Shown here: positions 25,036 through 34,276 of the stretch, piece after piece | Position numbering within the stretch: position 1 is the first letter of the stretch | Layout of the letters: the number at the start of each line of letters is the position of its first letter | Assembly: GCA_020026115.1 (NCBI GenBank) | Contig: JAHHQY010000010.1 | Coordinates: 1-39,542, forward strand | Source: Actinobacillus sp. | GTDB lineage: Bacteria > Pseudomonadota > Gammaproteobacteria > Enterobacterales > Pasteurellaceae | Direction: 5' to 3' | Length of the DNA: 39,542 nt | Position numbers and translations under genes: made by a program | The notes under the pieces: generated by a model | What the model was told of the DNA's origin: nothing | What the model saw: the letters and a program-made list of their open reading frames with translations, nothing else | Databases searched by the model: none

Positions 25036-26111
25036 TTTGGTTAAGTGAATATTTACAACAATTTTATACCGGTTTTGGTGTTTTCCAATATTTAACGGTT
25101 CGCGCAATTTTAGCGTTATTAACGGCTTTAATGATTTCTTTATGGATTGGCCCTAAAGTCATTCGCCGTTTACAAATTTTAAAATTTGGGCAAGAAGTCC
25201 GTTGCGATGGGCCTGAAAGCCACTTAAGTAAACAAGGTACGCCAACCATGGGTGGCATTATGATTTTATTTGCCATATCAATCACTACGCTCTTGTGGGC
25301 CAACTTAACCAACCCTTATATTTGGATTTCACTTTTTGTGTTACTGGGTTTCGGCGCTATTGGTTTTGTTGACGATTACCGTAAAATTACACGCAAAAAT
25401 ACTGACGGTTTAATTGCTCGCTGGAAATATTTTTGGCTATCCTTCGTGGCGCTCATTGCGGTTTTTGCGATGTACGCCATTGGTAAAGATACGAATGCAA
25501 CCCGCCTTGTCGTGCCTTTCTTTAAAGATGTGATGCCACAACTTGGCTTATTTTATATTGTGCTTGCCTACTTTGTAATTGTCGGCACTAGTAATGCGGT
25601 TAATTTAACCGATGGTTTAGACGGCCTTGCCATTATGCCTACCGTCTTTGTTGCGGGCGCTTTTGCTTTAATTGCTTGGGCGACAGGTAACGTAGAATGG
25701 GCGAAATATTTATATATTCCCTACATTAAATACGATGCGGAATTAGTTGTGTTCTGTACGGCCATTGTCGGTGCGGGCTTAGGTTTCTTATGGTTTAACA
25801 CCTACCCTGCACAAGTTTTTATGGGCGATGTGGGTTCTCTGGCTTTAGGTGGCGCCTTAGGTACGATTGCCGTTTTAGTTCGCCAAGAATTATTACTTGT
25901 CCTTATGGGCGGACTTTTTGTGGTTGAAACGCTGTCGGTTATTTTACAAGTTGGCTCTTACAAACTGCGTAAAAAACGTATTTTCCGTATGGCGCCCATT
26001 CATCATCATTTTGAACTAAAAGGTTGGCCTGAAAGCCGAGTGATTATTCGCTTTTGGATTTTATCCTTTATGTTGGTGCTTTTAGGCTTAGTCACCTTAA
26101 AATTACGTTAG
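25029..26111 (+). CDS. mraY: Phospho-MurNAc-pentapeptide transferase MraY
   Basis: MraY moves phospho-MurNAc-pentapeptide to undecaprenyl phosphate, giving lipid I. The 360-residue protein has about ten membrane segments, the FVDDYRK motif with D115-D116, NLTDGLDGL (192-200), and the triple-histidine loop APIHHHFELKGWPE (about 322-335). The length equals E. coli MraY. It starts within the end of murF, so the two are probably coupled. Confidence 0.97.
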   Translation: MLVWLSEYLQQFYTGFGVFQYLTVRAILALLTALMISLWIGPKVIRRLQILKFGQEVRCDGPESHLSKQGTPTMGGIMILFAISITTLLWANLTNPYIWISLFVLLGFGAIGFVDDYRKITRKNTDGLIARWKYFWLSFVALIAVFAMYAIGKDTNATRLVVPFFKDVMPQLGLFYIVLAYFVIVGTSNAVNLTDGLDGLAIMPTVFVAGAFALIAWATGNVEWAKYLYIPYIKYDAELVVFCTAIVGAGLGFLWFNTYPAQVFMGDVGSLALGGALGTIAVLVRQELLLVLMGGLFVVETLSVILQVGSYKLRKKRIFRMAPIHHHFELKGWPESRVIIRFWILSFMLVLLGLVTLKLR

Positions 26112-26119
26112 GAAAAGAT

Positions 26120-27442
26120 ATGCTAAATTTACATCATAAAAATGTCTGTGTTGTAGGCTTGGGTAAAACAGGCCTTAGTGTTTTAGATTTTCTGCACGAA
26201 CAAGGGGCGCATATTTTCGCTATGGATACTCGCCCGAGTGAAAAAATTTCAGCGCACCTGAAAGACTATTCCCCTTTTGCTCAACTGTTTTTTGGTGCTT
26301 TACAAGAAGATTGGTTACTTAACGCAGACCTTATCGTTATTAGCCCTGGCGTGCCTTTAAAAACGCCAGCAATTCAAAAAGCTTTAGAAAAAGGTATTCC
26401 TGTTGTCGGCGATATTGAGCTTTTTTGCCAATTTGCCCAAAAACCGATTATTGCGATTACCGGCTCTAACGGCAAAAGCACGGTAACCAGTTTAGTGGCT
26501 AAAATGGCTGAATGCGCAGGCTTAAATGTTGGCATGGGCGGAAATATTGGCATTCCTGCTTTAAGTTTACTCAAAAACAACTGTGACCTTTATGTGCTTG
26601 AGCTTTCTAGCTTTCAATTAGAAAGCACGGAAAGTTTACAGGCCATTTCAGCGACCGTCTTAAACATTAGCGAAGACCATTTAAATCGCTATCGTGATTT
26701 AGAAGATTACCGTCAAGCAAAATTAAAAATTTATCGCCATTGCCAAACTGCCGTAGTGAACGGGGAAGATGCTCTTACCGTCGATGAAAAGGCACTCGCG
26801 CCGAATTATCGCCAAGTCTCTTTTGCAGAAAAAAATGCCGATTATTACATTCAAAGCCAACAAGGCGAGCGCATTTTAATGGCGGGAAATGAGCCGATAT
26901 TGGCTTGTCATGAAATGGGCATCGTTGGACGTCATAATGAAATGAATGCCTTATCCGCTATCGCCTTAGCGCAATCGGCGGGCATTTCTAAAGAAGGCAT
27001 TATTCAAGGCTTACGCCAATTTAACGGCTTAGACCATCGTTTCCAATTAGCTCATAAAGCTAATCATATCCGCTGGATTAACGACTCTAAAGCCACCAAC
27101 GTGGGCAGTACAATGGCCGCTTTACAAGGTTTAAACTTAACAGGGAACTTGCATTTATTACTCGGTGGCGATGGTAAAGGCGCAGATTTTTCCCCGTTAA
27201 AACCTTTGTTATCCGCAAAAAATATTTTCTGCTATTGTTTTGGGCAAGATGGCGCAAGCCTGGCAAAACTTTCCACACAAAGCTCGCTGTTCGCGGATAT
27301 GCAAGATGCGATGTTAGCCATTAAAAAAGTCGTACAACCCGGCGACATTGTGTTACTTTCCCCTGCGTGCGCAAGTTTAGACCAATTCCGTTCTTTTGAA
27401 GAACGCGGGGATATTTTTAGCCAATTAGCGAAAACCTTATGA
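26120..27442 (+). CDS. murD: UDP-MurNAc-L-Ala:D-glutamate ligase
   Basis: MurD adds D-glutamate to UDP-MurNAc-L-Ala. The frame is open from 26054, inside mraY, but I place the start at the ATG at 26120 (440 residues): TTAGGA lies before it, and MLNLHHKNVCVVGLGKTGLSV matches the MurD N-terminus. P-loop ITGSNGKSTVTSL, LELSSFQLE, LNISEDHLNRY, and INDSKATNVGSTMAAL are clear. It overlaps ftsW by ATGA. One repeat copy lies inside at 26797-26805. Confidence 0.96.
   Translation: MLNLHHKNVCVVGLGKTGLSVLDFLHEQGAHIFAMDTRPSEKISAHLKDYSPFAQLFFGALQEDWLLNADLIVISPGVPLKTPAIQKALEKGIPVVGDIELFCQFAQKPIIAITGSNGKSTVTSLVAKMAECAGLNVGMGGNIGIPALSLLKNNCDLYVLELSSFQLESTESLQAISATVLNISEDHLNRYRDLEDYRQAKLKIYRHCQTAVVNGEDALTVDEKALAPNYRQVSFAEKNADYYIQSQQGERILMAGNEPILACHEMGIVGRHNEMNALSAIALAQSAGISKEGIIQGLRQFNGLDHRFQLAHKANHIRWINDSKATNVGSTMAALQGLNLTGNLHLLLGGDGKGADFSPLKPLLSAKNIFCYCFGQDGASLAKLSTQSSLFADMQDAMLAIKKVVQPGDIVLLSPACASLDQFRSFEERGDIFSQLAKTL
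26797..26805 (+). repeat. CGCGCCGAA copy inside murD
   Basis: Coding strand in frame CTC GCG CCG AAT (Leu-Ala-Pro-Asn); extended ACTCGCGCCGAATT. Confidence 0.65.
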
Positions 27443-28680
27443 TGACTTTTATGCAACGTCTTAAAGAAAAAGGACAAAATTTTTGTCGCATTACACCTGA
27501 AGATGCGCTCTATGACCGCAGTTTTATTTTGCTCTTTTTCTTTATGCTTTTAATCGGCCTTGTCGTCACCTTTACTGCGTCGACATCAGACCCTGAATGG
27601 ATGGCCTTACCGCCTGCTAAAAAAGCACTCACATCGCCTAACCCTTTACGTTTTTTTATAAAAGATGGCCTGAACATTCTGCTGGCCATCGGGGCTTTTT
27701 TCTTTGCCTTAAGTATGCCTTTAAATCTTTGGAAAGAACGTTTTTTAGGCTTGATGGTGTTAATTTGCTTTATCTTTTTATGCGTTTTAGTGTTACACAT
27801 TACGCCCCAAATTAACGGTGCTTATCGTTGGATTCCTCTTGGTTTTATGAATTTCCAACCTGCGGAATTAACCAAACTTATGATTGTTTGCTTTTTAGCC
27901 AGCTACATTGCGCGCCGTTACGAAACCATTCGCCAAAACCGTCTCAGTTTAGTTAAACCTATGTTGGTCACGGGGCTTTTTGCGGGCTTAATTATTCTGC
28001 AACCCGACACAGGCTCCGCCGTTGTTTTAATCTCTATTCTTTTGGGTATGTTCTTTTTAGCGGGCGCAAAATTACTTCAAGTTTTTGCGCTCATCGTGAT
28101 TGCCATTTTATTTTTTGCCATCAATATCGCGATTAACCCTTATAAAATAGATCGTATGACTTACTTTTCTAATCCTTTCGCCGATCCTTATGGTAAAGGT
28201 TATCAATTAGTTAACTCTTTAATTGCTTTCGGGCGTGGGGAAATTACAGGTGAAGGTTTAGGCAATTCCGTACAAAAATGGGCTTATTTAAGTGAATCAC
28301 ACACCGATTTTATCACCTCTATTTGGGGCGAAGAGTTTGGCCTTATTGGCACAACTTTTATGTTGCTTTTATTCTTCCTTCTCATTTGGAAAATTTTAAA
28401 AATTGGTCAAGAGGCCTTAATGGAAGAATTACGTTTTGGTGGCTTTTTAGCCTATGGTATCGCTTGTTGGTTTTTCTGCCAAAGTTTTATCAATTTAGGC
28501 TCCGCTTTAGGTATGATTCCAACCAAAGGCTTAACTTTGCCTTTTATTAGTTACGGTGGCTCAAGTTTATTGATTATGTCTATGGCCATGGGCATTGTGA
28601 TGCGCGTTGATCATATCACCCGTTTAACCAAACAAGGTAAAAACCTTGAAATCAGAGAAAATGAAAATGCAACAACCTAA
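27439..28680 (+). CDS. ftsW: Septal peptidoglycan glycosyltransferase FtsW
   Basis: FtsW is the SEDS-family polymerase that works with FtsI at the septum. The 413-residue protein has about ten membrane segments. Family marks include the TM2-TM3 loop INGAYRWIPLGFMNFQPAELTKL (about 116-138), the large periplasmic loop with SESHTDFI, and the C-terminal ISYGGSSLL. The start overlaps the murD stop (ATGA); ATG codons at 27439, 27442 and 27451 are all possible and I take the first. The end overlaps the murG start region. Confidence 0.96.
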   Translation: MMTFMQRLKEKGQNFCRITPEDALYDRSFILLFFFMLLIGLVVTFTASTSDPEWMALPPAKKALTSPNPLRFFIKDGLNILLAIGAFFFALSMPLNLWKERFLGLMVLICFIFLCVLVLHITPQINGAYRWIPLGFMNFQPAELTKLMIVCFLASYIARRYETIRQNRLSLVKPMLVTGLFAGLIILQPDTGSAVVLISILLGMFFLAGAKLLQVFALIVIAILFFAINIAINPYKIDRMTYFSNPFADPYGKGYQLVNSLIAFGRGEITGEGLGNSVQKWAYLSESHTDFITSIWGEEFGLIGTTFMLLLFFLLIWKILKIGQEALMEELRFGGFLAYGIACWFFCQSFINLGSALGMIPTKGLTLPFISYGGSSLLIMSMAMGIVMRVDHITRLTKQGKNLEIRENENATT

Positions 28681-29758
28681 AAAACGTTTATTAGTTATGG
28701 CAGGCGGAACGGGAGGCCATGTTTTTCCCGCTCTTGCTGTGGCACAAGAATTACAAAAACAAGGCTGGGAAATTTTTTGGCTTGGTACAAAAGATCGTAT
28801 GGAAGCACAACTTGTGCCGAAATATGGGATTCCCATTGAATTTATTCAAATTTCTGGCTTGCGCGGTAAAAGCTTAGGCGCACTTTTAAAGGCCCCTTTT
28901 GCTATTTTGCGTGCCGTTTGCCAAGCAAGAAAAATTATCAAAAAAATTAAACCTAATGCCGTGCTGGGTATGGGCGGTTATGTTTCAGGGCCAGGTGGCG
29001 TTGCGGCGAAACTTTGTGGCGTACCCATTGTCTTACACGAACAAAATGCCGTTGCCGGCTTAACCAATGCTTGGTTAGCGAAAATTGCCACGAAAGTGAT
29101 GCAGGCTTTTCCTACGGCCTTTCCGCATGCGGACGTTGTGGGAAACCCTGTGCGTCAAGACTTTTTCCAGCAAGCCGAACCGCAAGCACGTTTTGCTCAG
29201 CGTCAAGGTAAATTACGCGTTTTTGTTGCCGGTGGCAGTCAAGGGGCGCGCGTTTTAAATGAAGTTTTACCTGAGTTTGCGCGTTTAATGCCAAATGCCT
29301 TACAAATTCGTCATCAAGTCGGTGCGGGTAATGTTGAAAAAATTCAGGCACTTTATGCAAAAAATAATGTCCATAAAGATGATGTTCAACTTTTTGAATT
29401 TATTGATGATATGGCAAGCAATTATGCGTGGGCAGATGTGGTGATTTGTCGCTCTGGCGCTTTAACCGTCTGTGAAATTGCCGCCGTTGGTGCGCCGGCA
29501 ATTTTCGTGCCTTTTCAACATAAAGATCGACAACAATATTTAAATGCTGAATTTTTAGCAAAAGCTGGTGCGGCGAAAATTATTGAACAACCTGCTTTAA
29601 CGGCGCAAGCTCTTGCCGATATTTTTGCCACTTTTCGGCGCGAGAACCTTTTAAACATGGCAGAATTGGCCAAAAGTAAAGCCAATCCTGACAGTGCCAA
29701 ATGGGTGGCGCAAGAAATTATTTCCGTTGCTAAGTCGTCGCATAAATTAAAGGATTAA
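28661..29758 (+). CDS. murG: Lipid II synthase MurG
   Basis: MurG adds GlcNAc to lipid I to give lipid II on the inner membrane face. The protein is 365 residues from the ATG at 28661. GGTGGHVFPALAVA is the first G loop, MGGYVSGPGGVAAKL the second, then GGSQGARVLN and ICRSGALTVCEIAAVGAPAIFVPFQHKDRQQYLNA. The open frame starts earlier only at a TTG (28646); ATGs at 28661 and 28667 lie inside the last codons of ftsW, so translation is probably coupled. One repeat copy lies inside. Confidence 0.95.
   Translation: MKMQQPKKRLLVMAGGTGGHVFPALAVAQELQKQGWEIFWLGTKDRMEAQLVPKYGIPIEFIQISGLRGKSLGALLKAPFAILRAVCQARKIIKKIKPNAVLGMGGYVSGPGGVAAKLCGVPIVLHEQNAVAGLTNAWLAKIATKVMQAFPTAFPHADVVGNPVRQDFFQQAEPQARFAQRQGKLRVFVAGGSQGARVLNEVLPEFARLMPNALQIRHQVGAGNVEKIQALYAKNNVHKDDVQLFEFIDDMASNYAWADVVICRSGALTVCEIAAVGAPAIFVPFQHKDRQQYLNAEFLAKAGAAKIIEQPALTAQALADIFATFRRENLLNMAELAKSKANPDSAKWVAQEIISVAKSSHKLKD
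29634..29642 (-). repeat. CGCGCCGAA copy inside murG
   Basis: Antisense to murG in another frame: coding strand TTT CGG CGC GAG (Phe-Arg-Arg-Glu). Extended CTCGCGCCGAAAA on the minus strand. Confidence 0.65.
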
Positions 29759-29760
29759 TC

Positions 29761-31185
29761 ATGCAAAAAAAATTATCTCAACACGGAGTTCCTACTATGG
29801 GACGCATTAAACGCATTCATTTTGTCGGCATTGGCGGTGCGGGCATGGGCGGTATTGCGGAAGTTTTACTCAATGAAGGCTATGAAATTACAGGTTCTGA
29901 TTTACAACAAAACGCTGTCACTGAGCATTTAATGGCGAAAGGGGCAAAAATTTATTTTTCTCACCAAGCCCAAAACGTAGAAAATGCGGACGTGGTGGTG
30001 ATTTCAAGTGCGATAAAAAACCACAATATTGAAGTGGTCACCGCTTGTGAAAAACACATTCCTGTTATTCAACGCGCGCAAATGTTGGCAGAAATTATGC
30101 GTTTTCGCCATGGTATTGCCGTCGCGGGTACTCATGGAAAAACCACGACCACCGCAATGCTTGCAACCATTTACGCAACGGCAGAATTAGACCCGACTTT
30201 TGTTAATGGCGGGCTTGTGAAATCACTTGGCACTAACGCTCATTTAGGTGCAAGCCGTTATTTAATTGCAGAAGCCGATGAAAGTGATGCTTCTTTCTTA
30301 CATTTACAACCGATGGTTTCCGTGGTGACCAATATTGAGCCTGACCATATGGATACTTATCACGGCGATTTTGAAGAAATGAAACAAACTTATGTGAACT
30401 TTTTACATAATCTTCCTTTCTATGGTTTAGCGGTTTTATGTGCTGATGATAAAGATTTAATGCAATTGCGTGATAAAATCGGCCGTCCGATTATCACTTA
30501 CGGTTTTAGTGAAAACGCAGATTATCGCATTGAAAATTACAGCCAAAGTGCTTTTCAAGGCCATTATGATGTAAGGCTACCCAATGGCGAAAAAATTCAC
30601 GTCATCTTGAATGTTCCTGGTAAACATAATGCCTTAAATGCAACGGCAGCCCTTGCGGTGGCAACAGAAGAAGGCCTTAGTCTGGAAAAAATTCTTCTTG
30701 CTTTAGCCAACTTCCAAGGCGCAGGACGCCGTTTTGATGAGTTAGGTCAGTTTAAAGTGAAAAACGGGCAAGTGATGTTAGTGGATGATTACGGCCATCA
30801 CCCAACAGAAGTGGGCGTGACCATTCAAGCGGCGCGTCAAGGTTGGGCGGAAAAACGCATTGTGATGATTTTCCAACCTCATCGCTATTCACGCACGCGT
30901 GATTTATTTGATGATTTCGTGCAAGTGCTTTCTCAAGTTGATGTGCTTTTAATGCTGGATGTCTATGCCGCCAGCGAAACACCTATTGCAGGGGCAGATA
31001 GCCGAAGCTTATGTCGCTCTATTCGTAATTTAGGTAAAATTGACCCAATTTTAGTCAGCGACAAAACTCAATTAGACGACATTTTGCAACAAGTTCTACA
31101 AGATGGCGATTTAATCTTAGCGCAAGGTGCGGGCGATATTAGTAAACTTTCCCGTCAACTTGCAGATCATTGGTCCAAACAATAA
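29761..31185 (+). CDS. murC: UDP-N-acetylmuramate:L-alanine ligase
   Basis: MurC adds the first amino acid (L-Ala) to UDP-MurNAc. The 474-residue protein has a Rossmann start (IHFVGIGGAGMGGIAEVLLNEGY, 19-41), P-loop GTHGKTTTT (123-131), ESDASFL, EPDHMDTYHGDF, and DDYGHHPTEV with FQPHRYSRTRDL. AAGGATTA lies before the ATG, two bases after the murG stop. Nothing unusual. Confidence 0.97.
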   Translation: MQKKLSQHGVPTMGRIKRIHFVGIGGAGMGGIAEVLLNEGYEITGSDLQQNAVTEHLMAKGAKIYFSHQAQNVENADVVVISSAIKNHNIEVVTACEKHIPVIQRAQMLAEIMRFRHGIAVAGTHGKTTTTAMLATIYATAELDPTFVNGGLVKSLGTNAHLGASRYLIAEADESDASFLHLQPMVSVVTNIEPDHMDTYHGDFEEMKQTYVNFLHNLPFYGLAVLCADDKDLMQLRDKIGRPIITYGFSENADYRIENYSQSAFQGHYDVRLPNGEKIHVILNVPGKHNALNATAALAVATEEGLSLEKILLALANFQGAGRRFDELGQFKVKNGQVMLVDDYGHHPTEVGVTIQAARQGWAEKRIVMIFQPHRYSRTRDLFDDFVQVLSQVDVLLMLDVYAASETPIAGADSRSLCRSIRNLGKIDPILVSDKTQLDDILQQVLQDGDLILAQGAGDISKLSRQLADHWSKQ

Positions 31186-31195
31186 CGAGAAAATA

Positions 31196-32122
31196 ATGAA
31201 AACCTTACAAGAAGAAAAAATTGCCGTTCTTATGGGCGGTCTTTCCGCTGAACGTGATATTTCCTTACAATCAGGCCAAGCTGTTTTAAGCGCATTACAA
31301 GAAAACGGCTATAACGCACACGCCATTGACCCTAAAACATTCCCTGTCGCTGAATTAAAAGCGCAAGGTTTTGATCGTGTTTTTAATATTTTACACGGTC
31401 GCGGTGGCGAAGATGGCAGTATGCAAGGCTTATTAGAGCAAATTGGCTTACCTTATACGGGCTGTGGCGTTTTAGCTTCCGCTTTAGGTATGGATAAATT
31501 ACGCAGTAAATTAGTGTGGTTAGGCGCAGGCTTGCCTGTGGCGAAGATGGAAATTGTGCATCGTCATAATGTAAAAAACTTACTCGCGCCGAAAATTTGT
31601 CAACGCTTAGGTTTACCGCTTATGGTCAAACCTTCCCTAGAAGGCTCAAGTGTGGGCTTAACGAAGGTCAATTCTCAAGAAGAATTACTTCCAGCCGTAG
31701 AATATGCCTTACAATTTGATGAAACCGTTTTAATTGAAGAATGGTTAGCGGGCGAAGAATTTACTGTACCCGTTTTAGATAACGAAGCTTTGCCGGCGGT
31801 TAAAATCGTTCCTGCTAATGAATTTTACGATTACGATGCAAAATATCTTTCTGATAATACGCAATATTTTTGTCCAGCCGGTTTAAGTGCTGAAAAAGAA
31901 GCGGAAATTCGTCAGTTAGCGAAACAAGCCTTTGAGGTTTTAGGTTGTAAAGGTTGGACGCGCATTGATATTATGAGCGATGCAAATGGCCACTTCCGTA
32001 TTGTCGAAGCCAATACTTGCCCTGGTATGACAAGCCATAGCTTATTTCCAAAATCTGCCGCGACCGTTGGCTATTCCTTTGCCGATTTAGTGATTAAAAT
32101 CTTGGAGTTATCTCGTTCATGA
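31196..32122 (+). CDS. ddl: D-alanine:D-alanine ligase (DdlB type)
   Basis: Ddl joins two D-Ala for MurF. From the ATG at 31196 it is 308 residues, close to E. coli DdlB (306). Marks: KIAVLMGGLSAERDISLQSG, HGRGGEDGSMQGLLE, PSLEGSSVGLTKV, LIEEWLAGEEFTVPVL, and the metal-binding EANTCPGMTSHSLFP. The frame is open to a GTG at 31127 inside murC, which is not needed. Start is 10 bases after murC; TGA overlaps the ftsQ ATG. One repeat copy lies inside. Confidence 0.96.
   Translation: MKTLQEEKIAVLMGGLSAERDISLQSGQAVLSALQENGYNAHAIDPKTFPVAELKAQGFDRVFNILHGRGGEDGSMQGLLEQIGLPYTGCGVLASALGMDKLRSKLVWLGAGLPVAKMEIVHRHNVKNLLAPKICQRLGLPLMVKPSLEGSSVGLTKVNSQEELLPAVEYALQFDETVLIEEWLAGEEFTVPVLDNEALPAVKIVPANEFYDYDAKYLSDNTQYFCPAGLSAEKEAEIRQLAKQAFEVLGCKGWTRIDIMSDANGHFRIVEANTCPGMTSHSLFPKSAATVGYSFADLVIKILELSRS
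31585..31593 (+). repeat. CGCGCCGAA copy inside ddl
   Basis: Coding strand CTC GCG CCG AAA (Leu-Ala-Pro-Lys); extended ACTCGCGCCGAAAATTT, one of the best intragenic matches to the consensus. Confidence 0.7.
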
Positions 32123-32904
32123 AATTTATCGCGTATTGGATAAAACGCAGTTGGAGCGTGGTTAAAACCACGCTTTTTCGCAAATGGACAGCTTATGTGC
32201 TTATTGCGTTGACAAGTTTATATGCTATTTATAATACACCTTGGCAAGAAGCCTTAGAAAAGCTCGACCCTGCCCCTTTAACTGTGGTGGGAATTGCGGG
32301 AAATCCTGTTTTTACGCGCCGTGATGATATTGAAGATGCGTTAGAAAAAATGGGCGGTTTAAAAGGCTTTTTTGGTCAAGATATTCAAGAAGTTAATAAC
32401 CAACTTAAACAATTATCTTGGATTAAAAATTTAGCTGTACGGAAACAATGGCCCAATCAACTTTATATTTGGGTGAGTGATTACACGCCTATTGCTACTT
32501 GGAATAATGATGAATTTTTAGCAAAAAATGGGCATATTTTTTCTTTGCCTTTAGAAAAAATTTCACCTAAAAATTTACCGCAACTTGTCGGGCCTAATGA
32601 AAAAACCGGGCTTTTATTGATGACTTGGCAAGCGATGTTTAAACAATTACAACAGCAAAATCTCACCTTAAAAAAGCTCGAATTAAATGAACGCGGTTCA
32701 TGGACAGCTACCTTAAGCGACGATACTGTTTTAAAATTAGGACGTAATAATTGGGAAAAAAAATTAGCCAACTTTGCTATTATTTATCCCACGATTGAAA
32801 TTCCTGCTCAAAAAAAATTAGCCTATGTGGATTTACGTTATCCTGCGGGGGCTTCCATTAAATTAATAGATAGTGATACAGCGCAAAGTGAGAACAAAGA
32901 ATGA
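32119..32904 (+). CDS. ftsQ: Cell division protein FtsQ
   Basis: FtsQ is the bitopic hub that brings FtsB and FtsL to the septum. The 261-residue protein has a basic cytoplasmic tail, one membrane helix (WTAYVLIALTSLYAIYN, about 24-40), a POTRA domain beginning PLTVVGIAGNPVFTRRDDI (about 53-71), and the FtsQ beta domain with SWIKNLAVRKQWPNQLYIWV. It overlaps ddl and ftsA by ATGA at both ends, a sign of translational coupling. Confidence 0.95.
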   Translation: MKFIAYWIKRSWSVVKTTLFRKWTAYVLIALTSLYAIYNTPWQEALEKLDPAPLTVVGIAGNPVFTRRDDIEDALEKMGGLKGFFGQDIQEVNNQLKQLSWIKNLAVRKQWPNQLYIWVSDYTPIATWNNDEFLAKNGHIFSLPLEKISPKNLPQLVGPNEKTGLLLMTWQAMFKQLQQQNLTLKKLELNERGSWTATLSDDTVLKLGRNNWEKKLANFAIIYPTIEIPAQKKLAYVDLRYPAGASIKLIDSDTAQSENKE

Positions 32905-34193
32905 AAAATAATGCAGAAAAAAATTTAATTGTCGGTTTAGAAATTGGTACTTCCAAAGTTGTCGCTGTTGTAGGACAACTTTTCCCAGATGGCGTTGTTG
33001 AAATTATCGGTATTGGTAGCAATCCATCTAAAGGTATCAATCAAGGTGGAATTACAGATTTAGGTGCCGTAACCAATTCTATCCAACGCGCCATTGATGC
33101 GGCGGCCGATGTTTCTCGTTGTAAAATTGAAAGTGTTACGATTGCCATTACAGGGGAACATATTCATTCCCTCAATGAAAGTGGCGTTGTTGTGATTGAT
33201 GATAACGAAGTAACACAAGAAGATATTGACCGCGCGATGACCACAGCTCGCTCTGTAAAAATGGCCGATGGGTTAACTTTATTACAAGTTATTCCACAAG
33301 AGTTTGCCGTTGATGGACGTATGAATATTACCGACCCTCTCGGTTTACAAGGCGTACGTTTAACTGCGCAAGCTCATTTAATTTCTTGTCATCAATATTG
33401 GTTGGCAAATTTAAAAAAAGCGGTTGAACGTTGTAAAACAGAATCCGGTACGCCTCTTAAAGTAGACAGCGTATTCTATTCTGGTTTTGCCTCTGCTCAG
33501 GCGGTTTTAACCAAAGATGAAAAAGATCTTGGGGTTTGCTTAATTGATTTTGGTGCAGGGACGATTGATATTTCAATTTATACTGGCGGTAAATTACGTT
33601 TAAGTAAAGCCTTAACTTATGCGGGAAATAGTGTAACAAAAGATATTACTTATTGTTTCTCTACCCCATTTAATGAGGCAGAAGAAATTAAAAAAGAATA
33701 TGGTAGTGCTTTTTATCCACCAAGTGTTGACCCTGATTTACAAATTAAATTAAAAGGGGCAACGCCTAATACCGTTTTAACTTGCACAAAAGAAAATCTT
33801 TCCCGTGTTACTTCGGCAAGATATAACGAACTTTTAACCTTAGTTAAAAATGAAGTTAATGCTTTAAAAACAGAGTTAATTCATAAAAAAATGGATACGG
33901 ATTTAACCGCAGGTATTGTAATTACAGGCGGTGGCGCACAAATTCAAGACTTAACCTTATGTGCTAAAGAGGTTTTTGGTCAAACTATTCCCGTAAGAAT
34001 TGGTTCGCCTATTAATATTTCAGGTTTAACGGATTATGTAAATAAACCCGCTTATGCAACCGTTGTTGGCTTAATTCATAGTCATCATGGCGACCATTAT
34101 TTTATTGATCCTATTCCTGAAGAAAAAAACTTAATTCAAGAATTAGGTTTAAAATTAAAAAAATTCGTTAATAACGTTATCTCAGAGTTTTAA
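32901..34193 (+). CDS. ftsA: Cell division actin homologue FtsA
   Basis: FtsA tethers FtsZ to the membrane and signals divisome activation. The 430-residue protein has the actin-type phosphate motif GLEIGTSKVVAVVG (12-25), the 1C domain after ALTITGEHI-like sequence (IAITGEHIHSLN), phosphate-2 LIDFGAGTIDISIYTGG, and adenosine VITGGGAQI. The C-terminus ELGLKLKKFVNNVISEF is the amphipathic membrane-binding helix. It overlaps ftsQ by ATGA and lies 83 bases before ftsZ. Confidence 0.97.
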   Translation: MKNNAEKNLIVGLEIGTSKVVAVVGQLFPDGVVEIIGIGSNPSKGINQGGITDLGAVTNSIQRAIDAAADVSRCKIESVTIAITGEHIHSLNESGVVVIDDNEVTQEDIDRAMTTARSVKMADGLTLLQVIPQEFAVDGRMNITDPLGLQGVRLTAQAHLISCHQYWLANLKKAVERCKTESGTPLKVDSVFYSGFASAQAVLTKDEKDLGVCLIDFGAGTIDISIYTGGKLRLSKALTYAGNSVTKDITYCFSTPFNEAEEIKKEYGSAFYPPSVDPDLQIKLKGATPNTVLTCTKENLSRVTSARYNELLTLVKNEVNALKTELIHKKMDTDLTAGIVITGGGAQIQDLTLCAKEVFGQTIPVRIGSPINISGLTDYVNKPAYATVVGLIHSHHGDHYFIDPIPEEKNLIQELGLKLKKFVNNVISEF

Positions 34194-34276
34194 TAATTGC
34201 ATTTTTCCACTACAATAGAAAGAATTGCTATTTTAATAATACTACCAAAGAGTGTAGTGTTTTACGGAGATAAACT
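34194..34276 (+). promoter_or_regulatory. ftsA-ftsZ gap, possible own start site for ftsZ
   Basis: 83 bases of A/T-rich sequence, the longest gap within the dcw cluster. CACTACA (34208-34214 region) and TGTAGTG (about 34253-34259) could pair over a long loop. TTGCAT and TACAAT are present but spaced wrongly for a sigma-70 promoter. CGGAG is the ftsZ ribosome-binding site. Confidence 0.3.

Noticed and set aside
28646..28660. TTG start for murG
   Set aside because: ATG codons at 28661 and 28667 are closer to the conserved N-terminus; TTG is not needed.
31127..31195. GTG start for ddl inside murC
   Set aside because: The extra 23 residues match murC in another frame, not Ddl; the ATG at 31196 gives the family length.
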